The translations under genes were made by a program, and so were the position numbers. Below are positions 1 to 9,587 of a stretch of DNA of 64,000 bases, one piece after another; position 1 is the first letter of the stretch; every line of letters begins with the position of its first letter. Below the pieces are notes generated by a model that had not been told where the DNA came from, did not search any database, and saw only the letters and a list, made by a program, of their open reading frames with translations. The DNA comes from Rummeliibacillus sp. POC4 (lineage in GTDB: Bacteria > Bacillota > Bacilli > Bacillales_A > Planococcaceae): NCBI RefSeq assembly GCF_003576525.1, contig NZ_QWUA01000005.1:91638-155637 (forward strand), in the 5' to 3' direction.

Positions 1-1
1 T

Positions 2-628
2 TGTATAGGAATCGATTGGAGAGGTTTTGGTCAATCGGATAAGCCGTTGGAAGGATATGATTTTAATAGATTAGCAGATGATATTGCTATGGTTATATCT
101 ACACTTCAGCTAGATCATATTATTTTAGTGGGGCATTCTACTGGTGGAGCAATAGCTCTTCGTTACATGACAAGATATAAGGAATATGGAGTGTCAAAAC
201 TTGTTCTTATAGATGCGGCTGCTCCAACTGGTTTTACATCAGAAACAGCTAGAAAGTTTCTAACGGAAACTTATAATGATCGACCAAATATGATGAGAGA
301 GATCACAGACACATTCTTCTTCCAATATATCACGAAGCCTTTTTCGGATTGGTTTTTCCAAATGGGTCTAGATGCGGCGAGTTGGTCTACAGCTGCAATT
401 ATTAAAACGTTAAGAGATGAGAAATTTGATACCGAACTCTCTATGATAACAGTTCCTACATTAATCGTTCATGGAGTCCATGATAAAGTAATTCCCTTTT
501 CACAAGCGGAAATTTTAAATGACAAGATTAAGGGGTCAAAGCTTATCCCATTTGAGTATAGTGGTCATGGACTCTTTTGGGAGGAACGTAAGAAATTCAA
601 TAAGGAATTGATTGATTTTACATCTTAG
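2..628 (+). CDS. Alpha/beta hydrolase, 3' part of gene
   Basis: This gene is cut by the left edge of the window. The open frame runs in from base 2 without a stop and 208 residues are visible. The first residues read CIGIDWRGFGQSDKP, the classic turn between strands of alpha/beta hydrolases, so a start near base 47 would be wrong. The nucleophile elbow is GHSTGG (about bases 130-147). The acid is probably the Asp of GVHDKVIPF, and the catalytic His sits in YSGHGLFWEE near the C-terminus. The fold and a Ser-Asp-His triad are therefore clear. The substrate is not; an esterase, haloperoxidase-like enzyme or C-C hydrolase would all fit. It is followed by a promoter and a separate small gene. Confidence 0.85.
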   Translation, partial: CIGIDWRGFGQSDKPLEGYDFNRLADDIAMVISTLQLDHIILVGHSTGGAIALRYMTRYKEYGVSKLVLIDAAAPTGFTSETARKFLTETYNDRPNMMREITDTFFFQYITKPFSDWFFQMGLDAASWSTAAIIKTLRDEKFDTELSMITVPTLIVHGVHDKVIPFSQAEILNDKIKGSKLIPFEYSGHGLFWEERKKFNKELIDFTS

Positions 629-701
629 CTATAAATAATGGCTTAACCTTTACACTATTGGGAATGATTTGAACAAATTTGTCCAAAATGTGAATAAAAT
701 G

Positions 702-731
702 TTGACATTTTGTGTCCAAGTGCTGTATGAT
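702..731 (+). promoter_or_regulatory. Sigma-A-like promoter upstream of the small membrane protein gene
   Basis: TTGACA at 702-707 and TATGAT at 726-731 are separated by 18 bp, and the next gene starts about 50 bp downstream. An inverted repeat TGACA(N6)TGTCA at 734-749 overlaps the expected transcript start and could be an operator. No regulator is assigned. Confidence 0.55.
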
Positions 732-781
732 AATGACATAAAATTGTCACATTTAAAAGCAGATGTAAAGGGGGATGCCAA

Positions 782-970
782 ATGAATTATACTGATATAC
801 TTTTAGTAGCCATTGCATGTATGAGCATTCCAATGGTATGCGCTATTTTCTTTGATGCCTTTTATGCTGAGAAAAAAAGACGCTCCTTCTCATTAAAAAG
901 AGTTTCATGCTGGTATGCATTATTCTTCGCTTTATCTTTTGTTCCTACAGTAATTTTTATAGTGAAATAA
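782..970 (+). CDS. Small two-helix membrane protein, unknown function
   Basis: This encodes 62 residues preceded by a strong ribosome binding site (aaaggggg, 7 bp before ATG). The protein has a hydrophobic segment at about residues 5-25, a short basic loop (AEKKRRSFSLKR) and a second hydrophobic segment at about 43-61, so it is probably a hairpin of two transmembrane helices with the basic loop in the cytoplasm. I do not recognise the family. It has its own promoter. Its 3' terminator hairpin is where the 14-kb integrative element inserted: the stem-loop lies at 996-1012, but the T-tract that should follow it is now at 15161, at the other end of the element. Confidence 0.7.
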   Translation: MNYTDILLVAIACMSIPMVCAIFFDAFYAEKKRRSFSLKRVSCWYALFFALSFVPTVIFIVK

Positions 971-995
971 TAATTATATATTTTAAGATGAAAAA

Positions 996-1025
996 GGGCT
1001 TCTTAAAGAAGCGTTCACTTAGGGA
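996..1025 (+). other. Left attachment junction (attL) of the integrative element
   Basis: Host sequence gggcttcttaaagaagc (996-1012) is the 5' arm and loop of an intrinsic terminator that lacks its T-tract. Its last part, TAAAGAAGC (1004-1012), matches TAATGAAGC at 15152-15160 in 8 of 9 positions. Just inside the element, bases 1010-1025 are the imperfect reverse complement (13 of 16) of bases 15134-15149 at the other end. This is the dyad expected of a serine recombinase attP split between the two ends. The exact crossover bases cannot be fixed from one sequence. Confidence 0.75.
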
Positions 1026-1069
1026 TTGAAGAAAAAACTAAAGTGAACAGCTTCAAGCGGGGCAAAAGT

Positions 1070-1119
1070 AAAAGACCAGCCACAATCAGGCATGAATGCT
1101 TGAAGCGGCTGGTCTTTTT
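1070..1119 (-). terminator. Bidirectional hairpin terminator ending the type I RM operon
   Basis: A 12-bp perfect stem is formed by AAAAGACCAGCC (1070-1081) and GGCTGGTCTTTT (1107-1118). Because the arms begin with A-runs and end with T-runs it can act on both strands. It lies just beyond the stop codon of the minus-strand gene at 1135. Confidence 0.8.
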
Positions 1120-1134
1120 GATCGATTATCATTT

Positions 1135-2898
1135 CTAAATGGATACCTTGAGCAAGGCATCATAGTTATGAATTTTAATAGCATTTTTGTTGTAGTCAAA
1201 ATTCAGTTTATCAAGTTTATCTGATAAGCATTTTTTAGCATACGAAGGATTGCTATCAGTGTTTTTTGCTTCTAGTAACATAATTTGTTCTGACTTTCTC
1301 ATTGGATGAATAACCATCCCATCAAATTCACTTAATTTCTTTCCAGGCAAATCTTTTTGATAAATTAATATGCTTGAAGGTATTGTAATACTCGTATCAT
1401 TAATGTCATCTTGTATTAGACAGTCAAGCATAAATTCCACTTCATGACGTTCATCGGTATTTCCATTCCCTTTTGCTAAAAGGGATTTAATTTCAGCAGT
1501 GCGTTGCCTCTTACCTCGTGTGCATAACACACAAATTTCAGGGTCAACTGTTGCTTTAATTACGACTGGATTTTCGCCAAATAAATAATAGAGAAAAAAT
1601 TTACTGGCGAGTAAATATCGTATGTCTGCATTTGATGGGTGCGCAACTCGGCGCAAATATTTAATTGTAGATTTTAATACTCTAAACGATGTAAGAGCTT
1701 TATTCTGGCAATTCTTTTTTATTGAAACAAGTATTGTTCGTTCTCCAGAATTTCGATCGTAGTATCCTACTCTTGAGTTATTTATACGTTCCAATTCCAA
1801 CAACAATCCTTGTGATAATTTTTTGTCCTCAGCAGTAAATGTTAATTTCAGAATAGCATCTGGTGAATAATCACGTGTTTGGCGATGTTGTTTATTAAAA
1901 ATGCTTTTTGAACATAACCAAAAATCAGAATAGTATTCTTTATACTTAATACTCTCATCTTTAGATAAAGTATTGACGATTTTTCGTGATATTCTATAGT
2001 AGCAAATAGCGTTTGAATTCTCATTATAAACTGTGTCATCAAGCATTTTCCCAATAGAAGTAATTAATCGATTTGCAGGTAATTGATCATTATAAATTGA
2101 TAATAACTCATGAAATAGGATAAGAACCGCTTCTTTATTGCACAAGTCAATTGTAATGGGCATATTTGCAATTTGTAAGTCATAAGCGATATAGGAAACA
2201 TTGCGAACAGAGCGAAAAACTTTAAATATAAAATGCAGTTTACTACTATCACTAATTGAGTTTTCATTAAGATATGCATATATAAGTTCCTGTGCCAATA
2301 TGACAGATTGTTTGCTCTGATCACAACGTTCAAGGACAAGTAATGAATTCAATAAATGTAGCCTATGATAATTTTGCTCACTCAATAAAGACTCTGCAGC
2401 TACTCTAAATCGATGGCTATTAGAACTATTCAATAGTTTATTTCTAAAATCCACATTTTCCTCTGCAAGCATTACAACTGCTCGCGAAGCAGTAAAGGTA
2501 TTATAAAAATGTCCTAGATTATAAGCAATTGTAAGGATTTGCAACATATCCCCCACAGTTGGATTTTCTTTTTCTGATATATATTGCATATTATCCCCAA
2601 ATTCCTTACCCTTCACAGGGTTATTATATGTTAGCTCGAGCTTGGTCTGTAAATTTTTCTTTATTAGCTGATGAAAATATAATTGTAATACAGTATAGTC
2701 AAATCGAGATTTCCTTAGATTTTTGGGAACTCTAATAACACCAAGCTGAGGGGTATCTTTTAGGCGCTGAATAATACCAATTTTTGATAATTCATTATAT
2801 AGCTCAGTTGCATAATTGTATAAATCAACTTTTACTTTTAAGTTGCTTTTTCTTGGTTTTTGTTTCGGAAGTAAATCATGTTCAATAATCTTTCCCAT
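1135..2898 (-). CDS. Unknown protein with possible C-terminal PD-(D/E)XK nuclease motif, last gene of the RM operon
   Basis: This encodes 587 residues and I do not recognise the family. The start is supported by aaaggagc 8 bp upstream, and the gene follows hsdR by 30 bp, so it is probably in the same transcript. Most of the protein looks alpha-helical and soluble. Near the C-terminus, Asp526 in EFDGMVI is followed 17 residues later by LLEAKN (Glu543, Lys545), with an acidic helix (EVEFMLDCLI) upstream. This E...D...ExK spacing and hydrophobic pattern resemble the PD-(D/E)XK nuclease core. That assignment is an inference; no fold search was possible. AYNLGHF in the N-terminal third is only vaguely like an HD motif. 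Position suggests a defence accessory gene carried with the RM system. Confidence 0.7.
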   Translation of the reverse strand: MGKIIEHDLLPKQKPRKSNLKVKVDLYNYATELYNELSKIGIIQRLKDTPQLGVIRVPKNLRKSRFDYTVLQLYFHQLIKKNLQTKLELTYNNPVKGKEFGDNMQYISEKENPTVGDMLQILTIAYNLGHFYNTFTASRAVVMLAEENVDFRNKLLNSSNSHRFRVAAESLLSEQNYHRLHLLNSLLVLERCDQSKQSVILAQELIYAYLNENSISDSSKLHFIFKVFRSVRNVSYIAYDLQIANMPITIDLCNKEAVLILFHELLSIYNDQLPANRLITSIGKMLDDTVYNENSNAICYYRISRKIVNTLSKDESIKYKEYYSDFWLCSKSIFNKQHRQTRDYSPDAILKLTFTAEDKKLSQGLLLELERINNSRVGYYDRNSGERTILVSIKKNCQNKALTSFRVLKSTIKYLRRVAHPSNADIRYLLASKFFLYYLFGENPVVIKATVDPEICVLCTRGKRQRTAEIKSLLAKGNGNTDERHEVEFMLDCLIQDDINDTSITIPSSILIYQKDLPGKKLSEFDGMVIHPMRKSEQIMLLEAKNTDSNPSYAKKCLSDKLDKLNFDYNKNAIKIHNYDALLKVSI

Positions 2899-2928
2899 TC
2901 AAAATGCTCCTTTATCATACGGTATAGA

Positions 2929-5900
2929 CTACACCAACCCTAAATACTTCTCAAAGAATATCATTAGTTTTTCGATAATTCCTTGCTTTTTCGCAGCCCT
3001 GCCTCCGCCAAAGCGAGATACAGGTGGCATGATTTTATCTATAGCTGTACCGGTTGTTTTAAGCATTCCGTCTCGGAAAGCATTGTCGATGAATCGGCGG
3101 GTTTCTTCAGGCTTTAATCTTTCTTCTTCTATAATTGCTGTAATATCCGCTTCCTTACGCTCATGGAGGAATTTACGCCAATCCTCATCCACTTTGGTCG
3201 ATACATTGACTTGCTCAATAAAACGCTCGATAAGTTCTTTCTTACTTCGAAGTTCAATACTCGAATTGATAGCCTTATCAATGGTCGTAAGAATGGTTTT
3301 ATCCTTACAGTTGGATTGTTGATATTTGGCTACAAGCATAAGGATGTAGTCAATATTTACCTCTATCTGTTTGACCAGTTCAATCTCGAAAACTATGTCA
3401 TCATTAATAGTCTCCTTATCACCATCAGCTCCTTTTCTATATTCCTGATACAGGTCAATATAAATGCTCTGATAGTCCTGAAAATCCCTTTCAGATAAAA
3501 TCTCGTTTCCTTCAAAGTCATCGAAGGAAGTTAGAATATTTCTGAGCCTGAGTATTGCTCCATATAACCGGATAAAGTCTTTTTCTGCTTCTTCTCCAAG
3601 AATAGGTTGGCCAAGGGGATACTGTGTTGTAAGAGTTGCAATCAGTTCAGCATAGCCCGGCTTATACTCACCTTTATCATCATAGCCGTTATAGTATTCT
3701 TCGTATGTTTTTAACAGTACAATACCGCCAGCATCCTTATTGCCGAATAGTGCAATAGCTTTGTCTGTTTCTTCTTTCAAATCTCTAAAGCAAACGATAT
3801 TACCATAGGTCTTAACGCTGTTTAAGATGCGGTTAGTTCTTGAAAAAGCCTGAATCAGTCCATGCTGCCGCAGATTTTTGTCTACCCATAGTGTATTCAG
3901 GGTTGTTGCATCAAAGCCTGTCAGGAACATATTGACAACAATCAATATATCAATCTCCCGATTCTTTACGCGAAGAGAGAGGTCTTTATAATAATTCTGG
4001 AACTTATCCGAGGAAGTATCGTAATTTGTGCTAAATGTGGAATTGTAATCTCGGATAGCCGCCTCAAGAAAATCTCTAGAGCTCTGGTCAAGGTTTTCCA
4101 TATTAAAATCCTCTTCAGGAAGCAATCCATCTGGCTCCTCCTCATTTGCACTAAAACTGAAAATAGTTGCAATGGTAAGGTTACGGTTCTTTTCCGCTAT
4201 CTGCTTCTTAAACTCATTATAGTATCTGATTGCCATCGGGATGGATGCAGCAGCAAATATGGAGTTGAAACCGGCAACTCGCCTTGGTTCACGCTTTTCT
4301 ATCATCTTTTTAGGGTTGTGCTTATCTGCTTCTTCCCATTTCGCAGAGAATGTGTAATAACTATTGCGCTTCGTCTTCTGATCAAAGTGTTCAAGAACGT
4401 AAGAAACAATTTCACTGATTCGCTGTGGATCTGCTAAGGCTTTTTCTCTATCTATGCTATAGACTTTTTTATCATTAACGTAATCAGGCATTTTGATGGT
4501 ATTAATAAAATCTATTCTAAAAGGCAGAACATTCCCATCATTGATGGCATCCACAATGGTATAGGTATGTAGCTTTTCTCCAAAGGCCTGCTCGGTTGTA
4601 CGAAGCAGTGGGTTGCCTCCTGAACTAGCATTAGCAGCAAAAATCGGAGTTCCCGTAAAGCCGAAGATATGGTAGTTCTTAAAGCTCTTCGTAATAGCTT
4701 GATGCATTTCACCAAATTGGGAACGGTGGCACTCATCAAAAATCAGCACCACGTGTTTCTTATAAATATCATGCTGTTTGTTTTTACGGATAAATATATC
4801 CAACTTCTGAATAGTGGTTACAATGATTTTGTATTCATGAGGATTTCCTTTTTCATCCCTGTCTTCCAATTGTCTTTGAAGAACTCTTGTGGACGTATTA
4901 CCATTAGCAGCTCCCTTTTCAAAACGGTCATATTCTTTCATGGTCTGATAATCCAGATCTTTACGGTCAACAACGAACAGTACCTTATCTATGTAAGGCA
5001 GGGCAGAAGCTAATTGGGCTGTCTTAAAACTGGTCAATGTCTTACCAGAGCCTGTTGTATGCCAAATATATCCTCCAGCTGCAGTTGTGCCCATCTTCTT
5101 GTAGTTGGTTGATACTACAATACGTGATAATATACGTTCTGCAGCAGCAATTTGATATGGTCGCATTACAAGAAGCAGGTCTTCAGATGTAAAAATACAA
5201 TATTTTGTTAGTATATTTAAGAGGGTATGCTTGGCAAAAAATGTTTTAGTAAAGTCCACAAGGTCAGGAATAATTTTGTTATTTGCATCTGCCCAAAAGC
5301 TGGTAAACTCAAAGCTGTTGCTTGTTTTTTTGCTTCTTCGACGTTCACTGCTGCTTTGCTCCTTGATATGAGCATTTCTTGTGGTGTTACTATAATACTT
5401 TGTATGTGTGCCATTGGAGATTACAAATATTTGCACATACTCAAATAAACCAGAAGCCGCCCAAAAACTGTCACGTTGGTATCGTTTTATCTGGTTGAAG
5501 GCTTCACGGATAGCAACACCACGACGCTTTAACTCCACATGAACTAGTGGAAGTCCATTTACAAGGATTGTTACATCATATCGAGTTTCATGCTTGCCGC
5601 CTGCTTCTTCGTATTGATTAATAACCTGCAGGCGATTGTTATGGATATTCTTTTTATCCAAAAGATACACGTTCTTTGTTGTTCCATCTTCACGTTTTAG
5701 AACCTGTATATGGTCATCTTGAATCTTTCTAGTTTTTTCAACAATACCCTCATTTGTATTGGCAATACATTCTGTGAAAAATCTATCCCATTCGCTATCA
5801 GTAAAAGTGAAGTCATTAAGCAGTTCAAGTTGTTTTCGGAGATTTTCTATCAATGAAGCTTCATTGTGCACTGAAATATATTCATATCCTTGGGAAGTCA

Positions 5901-6030
5901 GCTGGCTGATAAACTCCCGCTCAAGTTCTGCCTCGCTCTGATACTTTTCAGGTCTGACATTATATTCAGCTGCATATTCAGCAACAACCGTTGCTTCGTC
6001 AGTACTTGCAACGATATTGTATATACTCAT
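2929..6030 (-). CDS. hsdR: Type I restriction endonuclease subunit R (HsdR)
   Basis: This 1033-residue protein is the motor and nuclease subunit of a type I restriction complex: it translocates DNA with ATP and cleaves at a distance from unmethylated sites. The N-terminal nuclease has Asp152 and the ExK pair Glu166/Lys168 (HVELKRRG), the PD-(D/E)XK core. The helicase part has Walker A TGSGKT (about 326-331), the DECH box (432-435) and later motifs (FTGTP, VNMFLTGFDA, QAFSRTNR). Length is normal for the family. The start ATG overlaps the hsdS stop as ATGA, so translation is coupled. All core motifs are present and no frame break is seen, so it is predicted active. Confidence 0.95.
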   Translation of the reverse strand: MSIYNIVASTDEATVVAEYAAEYNVRPEKYQSEAELEREFISQLTSQGYEYISVHNEASLIENLRKQLELLNDFTFTDSEWDRFFTECIANTNEGIVEKTRKIQDDHIQVLKREDGTTKNVYLLDKKNIHNNRLQVINQYEEAGGKHETRYDVTILVNGLPLVHVELKRRGVAIREAFNQIKRYQRDSFWAASGLFEYVQIFVISNGTHTKYYSNTTRNAHIKEQSSSERRRSKKTSNSFEFTSFWADANNKIIPDLVDFTKTFFAKHTLLNILTKYCIFTSEDLLLVMRPYQIAAAERILSRIVVSTNYKKMGTTAAGGYIWHTTGSGKTLTSFKTAQLASALPYIDKVLFVVDRKDLDYQTMKEYDRFEKGAANGNTSTRVLQRQLEDRDEKGNPHEYKIIVTTIQKLDIFIRKNKQHDIYKKHVVLIFDECHRSQFGEMHQAITKSFKNYHIFGFTGTPIFAANASSGGNPLLRTTEQAFGEKLHTYTIVDAINDGNVLPFRIDFINTIKMPDYVNDKKVYSIDREKALADPQRISEIVSYVLEHFDQKTKRNSYYTFSAKWEEADKHNPKKMIEKREPRRVAGFNSIFAAASIPMAIRYYNEFKKQIAEKNRNLTIATIFSFSANEEEPDGLLPEEDFNMENLDQSSRDFLEAAIRDYNSTFSTNYDTSSDKFQNYYKDLSLRVKNREIDILIVVNMFLTGFDATTLNTLWVDKNLRQHGLIQAFSRTNRILNSVKTYGNIVCFRDLKEETDKAIALFGNKDAGGIVLLKTYEEYYNGYDDKGEYKPGYAELIATLTTQYPLGQPILGEEAEKDFIRLYGAILRLRNILTSFDDFEGNEILSERDFQDYQSIYIDLYQEYRKGADGDKETINDDIVFEIELVKQIEVNIDYILMLVAKYQQSNCKDKTILTTIDKAINSSIELRSKKELIERFIEQVNVSTKVDEDWRKFLHERKEADITAIIEEERLKPEETRRFIDNAFRDGMLKTTGTAIDKIMPPVSRFGGGRAAKKQGIIEKLMIFFEKYLGLV

Positions 6031-7169
6031 GCCTTCACCTCCCTGAAAGATAACAGTTTATCCCTGTAATATTCATATTGCTTTTGACGTGCTTCGATTT
6101 CGGCCGGAATGCCTCTGGTTAAGTCGTTGCAGAGAGCGTCAAAGCGATCAAGGATGCTAACGATGCGTTCCTGCTCTTTTATAGGAGGGAGGGGAACTTT
6201 ATATTTATCTGTTACAGGAATTGATATTTGTGGCATTTGCATATTATTAGCTATACGTTGAAAATAGTTCACATTTCTTGAAAGATAATAGTATACAAAT
6301 TTAATATTGACATTTTTATTTTCACTATAATATGACCAGAATTCATTTTTATGGCTAAATGGCTTATCATAATACTCAAATTCAATAATTCCACGTGACT
6401 TAACAATTATAGAAGGGTTAAAATTAATATCTTTTTTTGGGATATCTTTAAAATCAACATCCGCATAAGTTTTACCACCAGCAAATATTCGTACTTCACC
6501 ATTCTCTTTATGTAATTGTCTCATTTTTTGTGCTGTTATATTTGTTCCCTTTGTACGTATTAAAAGATCACTTATAGCAAGTCTTGGCACATCATCGCCA
6601 AACGTAAGCAGCAAATCCCTATAATACTCATACTGTTTTCTTCTTGCTGTAAGCTCTGTTGTAAGCTCTGTTGTAAGCTCTGTGAAATTGTCCAGAATAC
6701 GGACAATTTCCTGCTGCACAGGCAGAGGGGGAAGGGGAACAGAAATCCTTGCCATGACGTTGCTCATCAATTTTGGGTTACCCATACCATCATTAACATA
6801 TTTTTTTGCATATACTTGCAAAACATAAAATAGAAACTTAGTACTTACCAGTTCATTATTTTTAACCCTTAATAATCCACAAATATTTGTTATACTAAAT
6901 TTTTCGTTAATATGATAAAAAACAGAACCAGCGTTTGCTCCATCTGTTGTCCATGTTACCGATTCGCAGTCATAGTCAAAAGTATTTATGTAGCCAAAAA
7001 TGCCGTTATTTGCTGTTTGTGATGAATAAACGGGATAAGCACCAGTATTTTCTCTTAGATAGTTTTTGGACATTACTCTCCCACGTGTAATGTCACAAAT
7101 TTCTTCCACTGTTACAAACTCCACTCCATCTGGACAAAGTTCAGCAATCAATTCATCTAACCTACTCAT
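6027..7169 (-). CDS. hsdS: Type I restriction specificity subunit S (HsdS)
   Basis: This 380-residue protein chooses the DNA site for both methylation and cleavage. It has the usual circular layout: target recognition domain 1 (about 1-165), a conserved helical spacer, domain 2 (about 215-350) and a second conserved helix. The two helices share the motif KQYEYYRD(L/K)LL ([14 protein letters not shown] and [15 protein letters not shown]). The first spacer contains three copies of the tetrapeptide TELT, encoded by a 12-bp tandem repeat. Both ends overlap neighbours by four bases (ATGA), with hsdM upstream and hsdR downstream. The recognition site cannot be read from sequence. Confidence 0.93.
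   Translation of the reverse strand: MSRLDELIAELCPDGVEFVTVEEICDITRGRVMSKNYLRENTGAYPVYSSQTANNGIFGYINTFDYDCESVTWTTDGANAGSVFYHINEKFSITNICGLLRVKNNELVSTKFLFYVLQVYAKKYVNDGMGNPKLMSNVMARISVPLPPLPVQQEIVRILDNFTELTTELTTELTARRKQYEYYRDLLLTFGDDVPRLAISDLLIRTKGTNITAQKMRQLHKENGEVRIFAGGKTYADVDFKDIPKKDINFNPSIIVKSRGIIEFEYYDKPFSHKNEFWSYYSENKNVNIKFVYYYLSRNVNYFQRIANNMQMPQISIPVTDKYKVPLPPIKEQERIVSILDRFDALCNDLTRGIPAEIEARQKQYEYYRDKLLSFREVKA
6649..6684 (-). repeat. Three 12-bp tandem repeats in the HsdS spacer (TELT x3)
   Basis: On the plus strand, gtaagctctgtt occurs at 6649-6660 and 6661-6672, and gtaagctctgtg at 6673-6684 (11/12). In frame on the minus strand each copy encodes Thr-Glu-Leu-Thr. Loss or gain of a copy changes the helical spacer by four residues without a frameshift. 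This is the known EcoR124I/EcoR124II (TAEL) situation, in which repeat number sets the spacing of the bipartite target. Confidence 0.9.
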
Positions 7170-8734
7170 TTGCCCACCTCAATTTCCGCAATAATCTTAT
7201 CTATTTCTTCCCTCAAAATCTGCTCTCTCGCCACAATCTTTTCTATCTCAGCATTGAGGGCAACAATATCAATCTTTTCTCTCGTATCCTCTTGTTCCAC
7301 ATATGTTGAAACAGACAGGTTATAATCCTCTTCAGCAATTTCGCTGTTTGGCACAAGCCTAGCAAAATGCTCAATATCTTTTCTATCTTTGAATGCGTTA
7401 AGAATGGTCTCAATATTTTCCTGTGTTAGTTTGTTGTTATTCGTAACCTTGACAAATTCCTTTGATGCATCGATAAATAATGTACTATTTTCTGATTTGG
7501 ACTTCTTCAGCACCATAATGCAGGTAGCAATGCTGGTACCATAGAACAAGTTATCTGGTAACTGAATGATACAGTCGATATAGTTATTGTCAATTAGGTA
7601 TTGTCTGATTTTCTTTTCAGCGCCTCCGCGGTACATTACACCGGGGAAACATACAATAGCCGCTGTTCCGTTTGTTGCAAGCCATGAGAGACTATGCATA
7701 ATAAAAGCAAGGTCTGCCTTGGATTTAGGAGCCAATACTCCCGCTGGAGAAAAACGGGGATCGTTAATCAAAATAGGATCATTGTCGCCCTTCCATTTAA
7801 TGGAGTAAGGTGGATTTGATACAATGGCTTCAAAAGGCTCATCATCCCAATGTTGCGGATCTGTTAGCGTGTCACCAAGGGCAATATCAAATTTGTCATA
7901 ATCAATATCGTGCAGGAACATATTAATTCTGCACAGGTTGTAGGTTGTAATGTTGATTTCTTGACCGAAGAAACCTTGACGTACATTTTCTTTTCCTAAG
8001 ATTTTTGCAAACTTTAGCAGTAGAGAGCCAGAACCGCAAGCGGGGTCATATACCTTGTTGACTTCAGTTTTTCCTACTAATGTTAAGTGGGTAAGGAGTT
8101 CAGAAATCTCCTGCGGAGTATAGTATTCACCACCACTTTTTCCTGCATTGGATGCATACATACCCATTAAAAATTCATAAGCATCACCGAATGCATCTAT
8201 GGTATTGTCTTTGTAATCTCCCAGCTTCATTTCTCCAACAGAATTCATTAGCTTAACCAGCTTTTCATTACGCTTTACTACAGTGTTACCTAGCTTATTG
8301 CTGTTAACATCAATATCATCAAACAGACCTTTGAAATTGTCTTCACTCTCTGTTCCTTGGGCAGATGCTTCTATATTACTGAAAATCTGCTCTAGTGTTT
8401 CATTTAAGTTTTCATCGTCCTTTGCACGAGCTCGGACATTTTCAAAAAGCTCGCTGGGTAAGATAAAGAAGCCTTTTGTCTTAACTAAATCCTCTCGTGC
8501 CTGTTCTGCTTCTTCGTCGGATAGCTTGGCATAATCAAATTCCGTATTGCCAGCTTCCCATTCTCCGGCGTTAATATAGGCAGTAATATTTTCAGATATG
8601 TAGCGGTAAAACAGCATACCTAGAACATATTGCTTAAAGTCCCATCCATCTACACTGCCTCTTAGATCATTTGCCATATTCCATATCGTGCGGTGTAATT
8701 CCGCCCGTTCCTGTTCTTTTCTGTTATTCTCCAT
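7166..8734 (-). CDS. hsdM: Type I restriction adenine methyltransferase subunit M (HsdM)
   Basis: This N6-adenine DNA methyltransferase forms the M2S modification enzyme with HsdS and joins HsdR for restriction. It is 522 residues from ATG 8734, chosen over an in-frame TTG 21 bases upstream because aaaggaag (8749-8742) sits 7 bp before the ATG. The N-terminal HsdM helical domain covers about 1-150. SAM-binding motif I is DPACGSGS (about 230-237) and catalytic motif IV is NPPY (307-310). Its 3' end overlaps the hsdS start by four bases. The regulator gene ends four bases upstream of this start. Confidence 0.94.
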   Translation of the reverse strand: MENNRKEQERAELHRTIWNMANDLRGSVDGWDFKQYVLGMLFYRYISENITAYINAGEWEAGNTEFDYAKLSDEEAEQAREDLVKTKGFFILPSELFENVRARAKDDENLNETLEQIFSNIEASAQGTESEDNFKGLFDDIDVNSNKLGNTVVKRNEKLVKLMNSVGEMKLGDYKDNTIDAFGDAYEFLMGMYASNAGKSGGEYYTPQEISELLTHLTLVGKTEVNKVYDPACGSGSLLLKFAKILGKENVRQGFFGQEINITTYNLCRINMFLHDIDYDKFDIALGDTLTDPQHWDDEPFEAIVSNPPYSIKWKGDNDPILINDPRFSPAGVLAPKSKADLAFIMHSLSWLATNGTAAIVCFPGVMYRGGAEKKIRQYLIDNNYIDCIIQLPDNLFYGTSIATCIMVLKKSKSENSTLFIDASKEFVKVTNNNKLTQENIETILNAFKDRKDIEHFARLVPNSEIAEEDYNLSVSTYVEQEDTREKIDIVALNAEIEKIVAREQILREEIDKIIAEIEVGK

Positions 8735-8738
8735 AACT

Positions 8739-8960
8739 CTACTTCCTTTCTTCAACCATATTAGGCACTAATTCCATGATATCTTTAAAATCAACGCCAA
8801 GCGCCGTACAAACCTTTACAAGAACGTCCATACTGACATATTCGTTTTTAGAAAGCTTTGAAATTGACGATGGACTTATTCCCGCAACAGCTTGTAAATC
8901 TTTCTTCTTCATATCGCGGTCAATCAATAATTTCCAAAGCTTTTTATAGCTAACGGTCAT
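8739..8960 (-). CDS. Cro/CI-type HTH regulator of the RM operon
   Basis: This 73-residue XRE-family DNA-binding protein has the helix-turn-helix at about residues 18-40 ([20 protein letters not shown]). The start at 8960 is preferred because aggtg precedes it at proper spacing, and because an upstream ATG at 8990 overlaps the -10 hexamer of the promoter. It is the first gene of the regulator-hsdM-hsdS-hsdR-unknown operon. By analogy with RM control proteins it may limit nuclease expression after the element enters a new cell (inference). The small size and the position abutting the methylase gene support a local autoregulator. Confidence 0.85.
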   Translation of the reverse strand: MTVSYKKLWKLLIDRDMKKKDLQAVAGISPSSISKLSKNEYVSMDVLVKVCTALGVDFKDIMELVPNMVEERK

Positions 8961-8988
8961 CTTGGTCACCTCTTTATATCTTTTTTCC

Positions 8989-8997
8989 ATTATAGCA
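8989..8997 (-). promoter_or_regulatory. Extended -10 promoter of the RM operon
   Basis: On the minus strand TGC-TATAAT spans 8997-8989, about 28 bp upstream of the regulator ATG at 8960. The -35 region (around 9015, TGTTAT) is weak, which suits an extended -10 promoter. It drives the leftward operon. Confidence 0.55.
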
Positions 8998-9587
8998 CAT
9001 TTTCTTCAAACATAACATGATAATTCTGCGTTTGTGAAGGAATTTTACAATATTAACAAAAATAATGACCGTTGTGTATGCCTTTCTTTTTCGCTTTTAT
9101 TCGAATAAATACTTTTAGACAAAAAAGTCTGTAAGTCTATTTGTAAAACCAAAGGCAAAGTTATAACATTAATCCTTCTTAAACTAAATATCACTTCCGC
9201 TCAAATTTGAGCAAAAGCATAAGCATTACAGCCGTCTTTACCTTAGAAAAAAGACAGGCTGTTTTTTTATTTTAAGGGGTTCGAATCAATAGAATTCTTC
9301 GCTTATGGATGAGGAAGAAAATTATTTTTGGAAAATCCTCAACTAATGTGCCCTACCGTGGCTATAAGGTGAGAGGAAAAATAATCCCCCAACGAAAGCA
9401 TAGTTTTTCTCTCACTGCTCCTTGACAACTGAATACCCCGAAACGCAAGAGATACTTCAAGCAGAATATGCCATGACGATAATTCCGAGCGTATTCCTTG
9501 AAAGATAACGAGGTTGTGTCAAACAAGGCAAATCTTCTGGAACAGTAGCGTTTTGGGTTATTTATAACAGGCAAGGAGGTGAAATAA
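8998..9587. other. Intergenic region between divergent RM operon and replication gene
   Basis: No convincing gene was found in this roughly 590-bp stretch. It contains a perfect 14-bp palindrome GCTCAAATTTGAGC (9199-9212). A terminator-like hairpin follows, with arms ACAGCC(G)TCTTT at 9228-9239 and AAAGACAGGCTGT at 9250-9262, then a T-tract. A second inverted repeat pairs gtgagag (9369-9375) with ctctcac (9409-9415). Short open stretches around 9420-9505 lack start signals and look like remnants. Confidence 0.5.

Noticed and set aside
6649..6684. CRISPR-like array
   Set aside because: The repeats are contiguous 12-bp units without spacers and are in frame inside hsdS.
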